Position numbers and translations under genes: made by a program. From an uncultured Bacteroidales bacterium (GTDB taxonomy: Bacteria; Bacteroidota; Bacteroidia; Bacteroidales; CAIXZF01), in contig CAIXZF010000051.1 of NCBI GenBank assembly GCA_903923925.1, forward strand, positions 47,091 through 111,090: a stretch of DNA of 64,000 nt. Reading direction: 5' to 3'. Position 1 is the stretch's first letter, and each line of letters opens with the position of its first letter. Shown in pieces: positions 62,256-64,000 of the stretch. The notes under the pieces are model-generated. The model was not told where the DNA came from. It did not search any database and worked only from the letters and a program-made list of their open reading frames with translations.

Positions 62256-63587
62256 ATGAAATCAATGCTTCTGGTTTTTTCCTTAATTAGCCTGTCTCTT
62301 TTATCAACAGCTCAAGTCACACAACTCAAATTTACAGCACTTTTAAATGGATCATACATCGCATTAGACAGTATCCGTACTAAAAACCTCACACATCCCG
62401 GAGATACAGTTCTCTATTGGCCTGATACAACGCTGGTGCTGGGATATGTTGGTATTAATGAACCCGGAAGCTATACCGGAGATTTCAGCCTTAAACTTTT
62501 AGTGGAAAACCCTGTTTGTGAAACAACAAAATTCCAAATAATAACAGCAGAAAATGCTTCTGTTTTCATACGCGTATCAGATATTGCAGGAAAGGCAACG
62601 ATCGAACGCAAAGTATTTCTTTCGGCGGGTATTCATACATTTACCTACAAGCCTGCGTATCGGGGAGTAAGCATTGTTTCTGCATCGCTGAATTCCCTGA
62701 CTAAATCGCTGAAAATAATCTATGCCGGAACAGAAAAAGGGATGCCAATATTAGCAGAAAATGGGGTTGATGGGAATAGCAACCTGCAAAAAACAATTAA
62801 TTCCTCACTATCATTTATCTACGCTGCTGGTGATATGCTGAAATTTACCGGATGGTATCACGGAATAAATGCCGTTCTTACAGCAGCACCTTTATCAAAC
62901 GCTTTATATGTTTTCAATTATAGCCTGAATGCACCCTGCCCGGATGAGCCACAATTTATTTATGGCGGTCAGGTTTACACTACAGTGCAAATCGGATTAC
63001 AATGCTGGATGAAGGAAAATCTGAATATAGGAACCATGGTACCCAGCATTTATACACAAGGTAGCTCACATTCTTATTGCAGTAATAACGGGATAATTGA
63101 GAAGTACTGTTTTAATAATGATCATACAAATTGTGATATCTACGGTGGATTATATGATTGGGATGAAATGATGCAATACACATCAACTGCCGGATCACAG
63201 GGAATATGCCCAATTGGGTGGCATATTCCAACAGATCAGCAATGGTGTACACTGATATCATACCTTAATCCCGGATATAATTGCAATCATTGGGGATACT
63301 CTGGTTCCGACGCCGGTGGTAAACTTAAGGAAACAGAATATAACCACTGGTTGTCGCCTAATCTGGGAGCCACGAATGAATCCGGGTTCACTGCCTTTGG
63401 CGGAGGTCACAGAGAAGCGTTTGGAAATTTTATAAACTTTAATTATGACGGCAGTTTTTCAACCTCCTCAGAGAATACGCCAACTAAATCCATATTTTGG
63501 TTTATGTGGTCCAATTATGAATATGCAGCCCGGCAATTTGGAGATAAAGTGCTCGGCTTATCTATTCGTTGCCTGAGAAATGATTAA
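62256..63587 (+). CDS. Secreted FISUMP-domain protein
   Basis: The 443-residue protein has a signal peptide (MLLVFSLISLSLLSTAQ). An N-terminal beta domain of about 210 residues is followed by a Fibrobacter-succinogenes-major-paralogous (FISUMP) domain from about 225 to the end. Signature pieces are YTTVQIGLQCWMKENLNIGT, DIYGGLYDWDEMM, GICPIGWHIPTDQQWCTL, GGKLKETEYNHW, NESGFTAFGGGHR and LGLSIRCLRND. The FISUMP domain ends the protein, and no T9SS sorting domain follows. The family is common in Bacteroidota and Fibrobacteres surface proteins; no enzymatic role is established. It stands alone, divergent from the caspase unit. Confidence 0.88.
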   Translation: MKSMLLVFSLISLSLLSTAQVTQLKFTALLNGSYIALDSIRTKNLTHPGDTVLYWPDTTLVLGYVGINEPGSYTGDFSLKLLVENPVCETTKFQIITAENASVFIRVSDIAGKATIERKVFLSAGIHTFTYKPAYRGVSIVSASLNSLTKSLKIIYAGTEKGMPILAENGVDGNSNLQKTINSSLSFIYAAGDMLKFTGWYHGINAVLTAAPLSNALYVFNYSLNAPCPDEPQFIYGGQVYTTVQIGLQCWMKENLNIGTMVPSIYTQGSSHSYCSNNGIIEKYCFNNDHTNCDIYGGLYDWDEMMQYTSTAGSQGICPIGWHIPTDQQWCTLISYLNPGYNCNHWGYSGSDAGGKLKETEYNHWLSPNLGATNESGFTAFGGGHREAFGNFINFNYDGSFSTSSENTPTKSIFWFMWSNYEYAARQFGDKVLGLSIRCLRND

Positions 63588-63626
63588 ATTTCTTTAGAGT
63601 TATCTCAATAACTATCTACGTGCCTT

Positions 63627-63688
63627 AAAAAGAAAGTCAATCATACCAGTAACCGCATAAGCGACCTCGTCTGGCGCGGCATCAAACC
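63627..63688. repeat. 62-bp direct repeat, copy 1
   Basis: Starts AAAAAGAAAGTCAATCAT and ends ATCAAACC. It matches copy 2 (63939-64000) at 59 of 62 positions, 312 bp apart. It is followed by a GC-rich stretch with small inverted repeats (GCCTG/CAGGC at 63701-63721 and AGGCC-ACGC-GGCCT at 63742-63755), different in base composition from the surrounding AT-rich DNA. Confidence 0.9.
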
Positions 63689-63938
63689 AGCACGAAGTTA
63701 GCCTGCCCCGAAGCGTCAGGCACAGTCGCGTTGTGGTTACGAGGCCACGCGGCCTTGAGCGAACTGGTCCTCTAACCTTTGAAAGAAGCCAGAAGAGAAC
63801 TTATATAAAGTTAATGGGAAATACTCCGATTTAAACAGAAAGTGTAGCACATTGACCTCTGTACCAAGCCAAAGCTTAATGTAACAATTTACCCGTTTAC
63901 CAAGGTAATAATCTAGCAATCAAAGGGCATTTAGTCCT
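63689..63938. other. Non-coding or unrecognised spacer between the two direct repeats
   Basis: The first 90 bp are GC-rich with two short hairpins and an outer GGTTA/TAACC pair (63735-63739 and 63773-63777). The remaining 160 bp are AT-rich. The track's 60-residue minus ORF (63737-63919) uses a TTG start and matches nothing I know. This may be one unit of a cassette-like or dispersed repeat array that continues beyond the window. Confidence 0.4.
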
Positions 63939-64000
63939 AAAAAGAAAGTCAATCATTCCAGTAACCGCATAAGCGACCTCGTCTGGCGCAGTATCAAACC
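63939..64000. repeat. 62-bp direct repeat, copy 2 (cut by window end)
   Basis: Differs from copy 1 at three positions (CATACC/CATTCC, and GCGGCATC/GCAGTATC). The window ends exactly where the GC-rich hairpin part would begin, so the repeat unit may be longer. Confidence 0.9.

Noticed and set aside
63627-64000. Integron attC sites or a CRISPR array
   Set aside because: Only two copies are visible, the spacing is 312 bp, and the paired core sites (RYYYAAC/GTTRRRY) could not be found in correct positions.

Overview
The window is chromosomal DNA from a member of the Bacteroidota, most likely an uncultured or anaerobic Bacteroidales-like lineage (inference). The evidence is the many secreted proteins with type IX secretion (T9SS) C-terminal sorting domains, one CHU_C/type B gliding-type C-terminus, an IPExxxVDY-family protein, a FISUMP protein, Bacteroidota-type promoters (-7 TAnnTTTG, -33 TTG), and the general lack of Shine-Dalgarno sequences. 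I saw no tRNA, rRNA, CRISPR array, transposase or integrase.

Layout. (1) 1-6600, minus strand: a capsule/exopolysaccharide export pair (Wza-like lipoprotein and Wzc-like tyrosine kinase with a Gly-Tyr tail) runs directly into cysD-cysN (ATP sulfurylase) and then kbl (partial). (2) 6700-36100, plus strand: an island of very large secreted hydrolases: an M14 carboxypeptidase, three C25 gingipain-like proteases, two M6 (immune-inhibitor-A-like) metalloproteases, an SBBP beta-propeller protein and an SGNH-like protein. Five of them share a C-terminal carboxypeptidase-regulatory-like plus dockerin-like module. Three of these five continue into a cohesin-like domain and a T9SS sorting domain; the other two stop right after the dockerin-like module. 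This is the best candidate in the window for an undescribed system: a surface-assembled protease complex. (3) 36100-42300: a cytochrome b-like membrane protein overlapping an octahaem cytochrome c, a decayed MNT/HEPN pair, an M3-like peptidase lipoprotein, a GT-C-like membrane protein and a zinc-ribbon membrane protein. (4) 42200-48400: a GT2/TPR-GT-C/purN minus operon facing acpP-fabF-rnc, which are core genes. (5) 48400-53500: a DUF1016-like nuclease remnant, a CUB/P-domain/PKD T9SS type B protein, an IPExxxVDY protein and an iron alcohol dehydrogenase. (6) 53600-62100: two convergent transcription units, each encoding an exported caspase-fold (C14) protein. One is lipoprotein plus caspase; the other is a helical-repeat protein plus a WD40-TPR-caspase. 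Their 3' ends overlap. (7) 62200-64000: a FISUMP protein and a pair of 62-bp direct repeats at the window edge.

How the parts fit. The secreted peptidases, the peptidase lipoprotein and the exopolysaccharide locus describe a cell that degrades protein outside the cell and displays enzymes on its surface. No T9SS machinery gene lies in the window; only substrates are present. In the peptidase island the first three genes (M14, C25, C25) look like one transcription unit ending in a hairpin terminator. Each later gene appears to have its own TAnnTTTG-type promoter. All functional calls rest on motifs read by eye; no database search was run.
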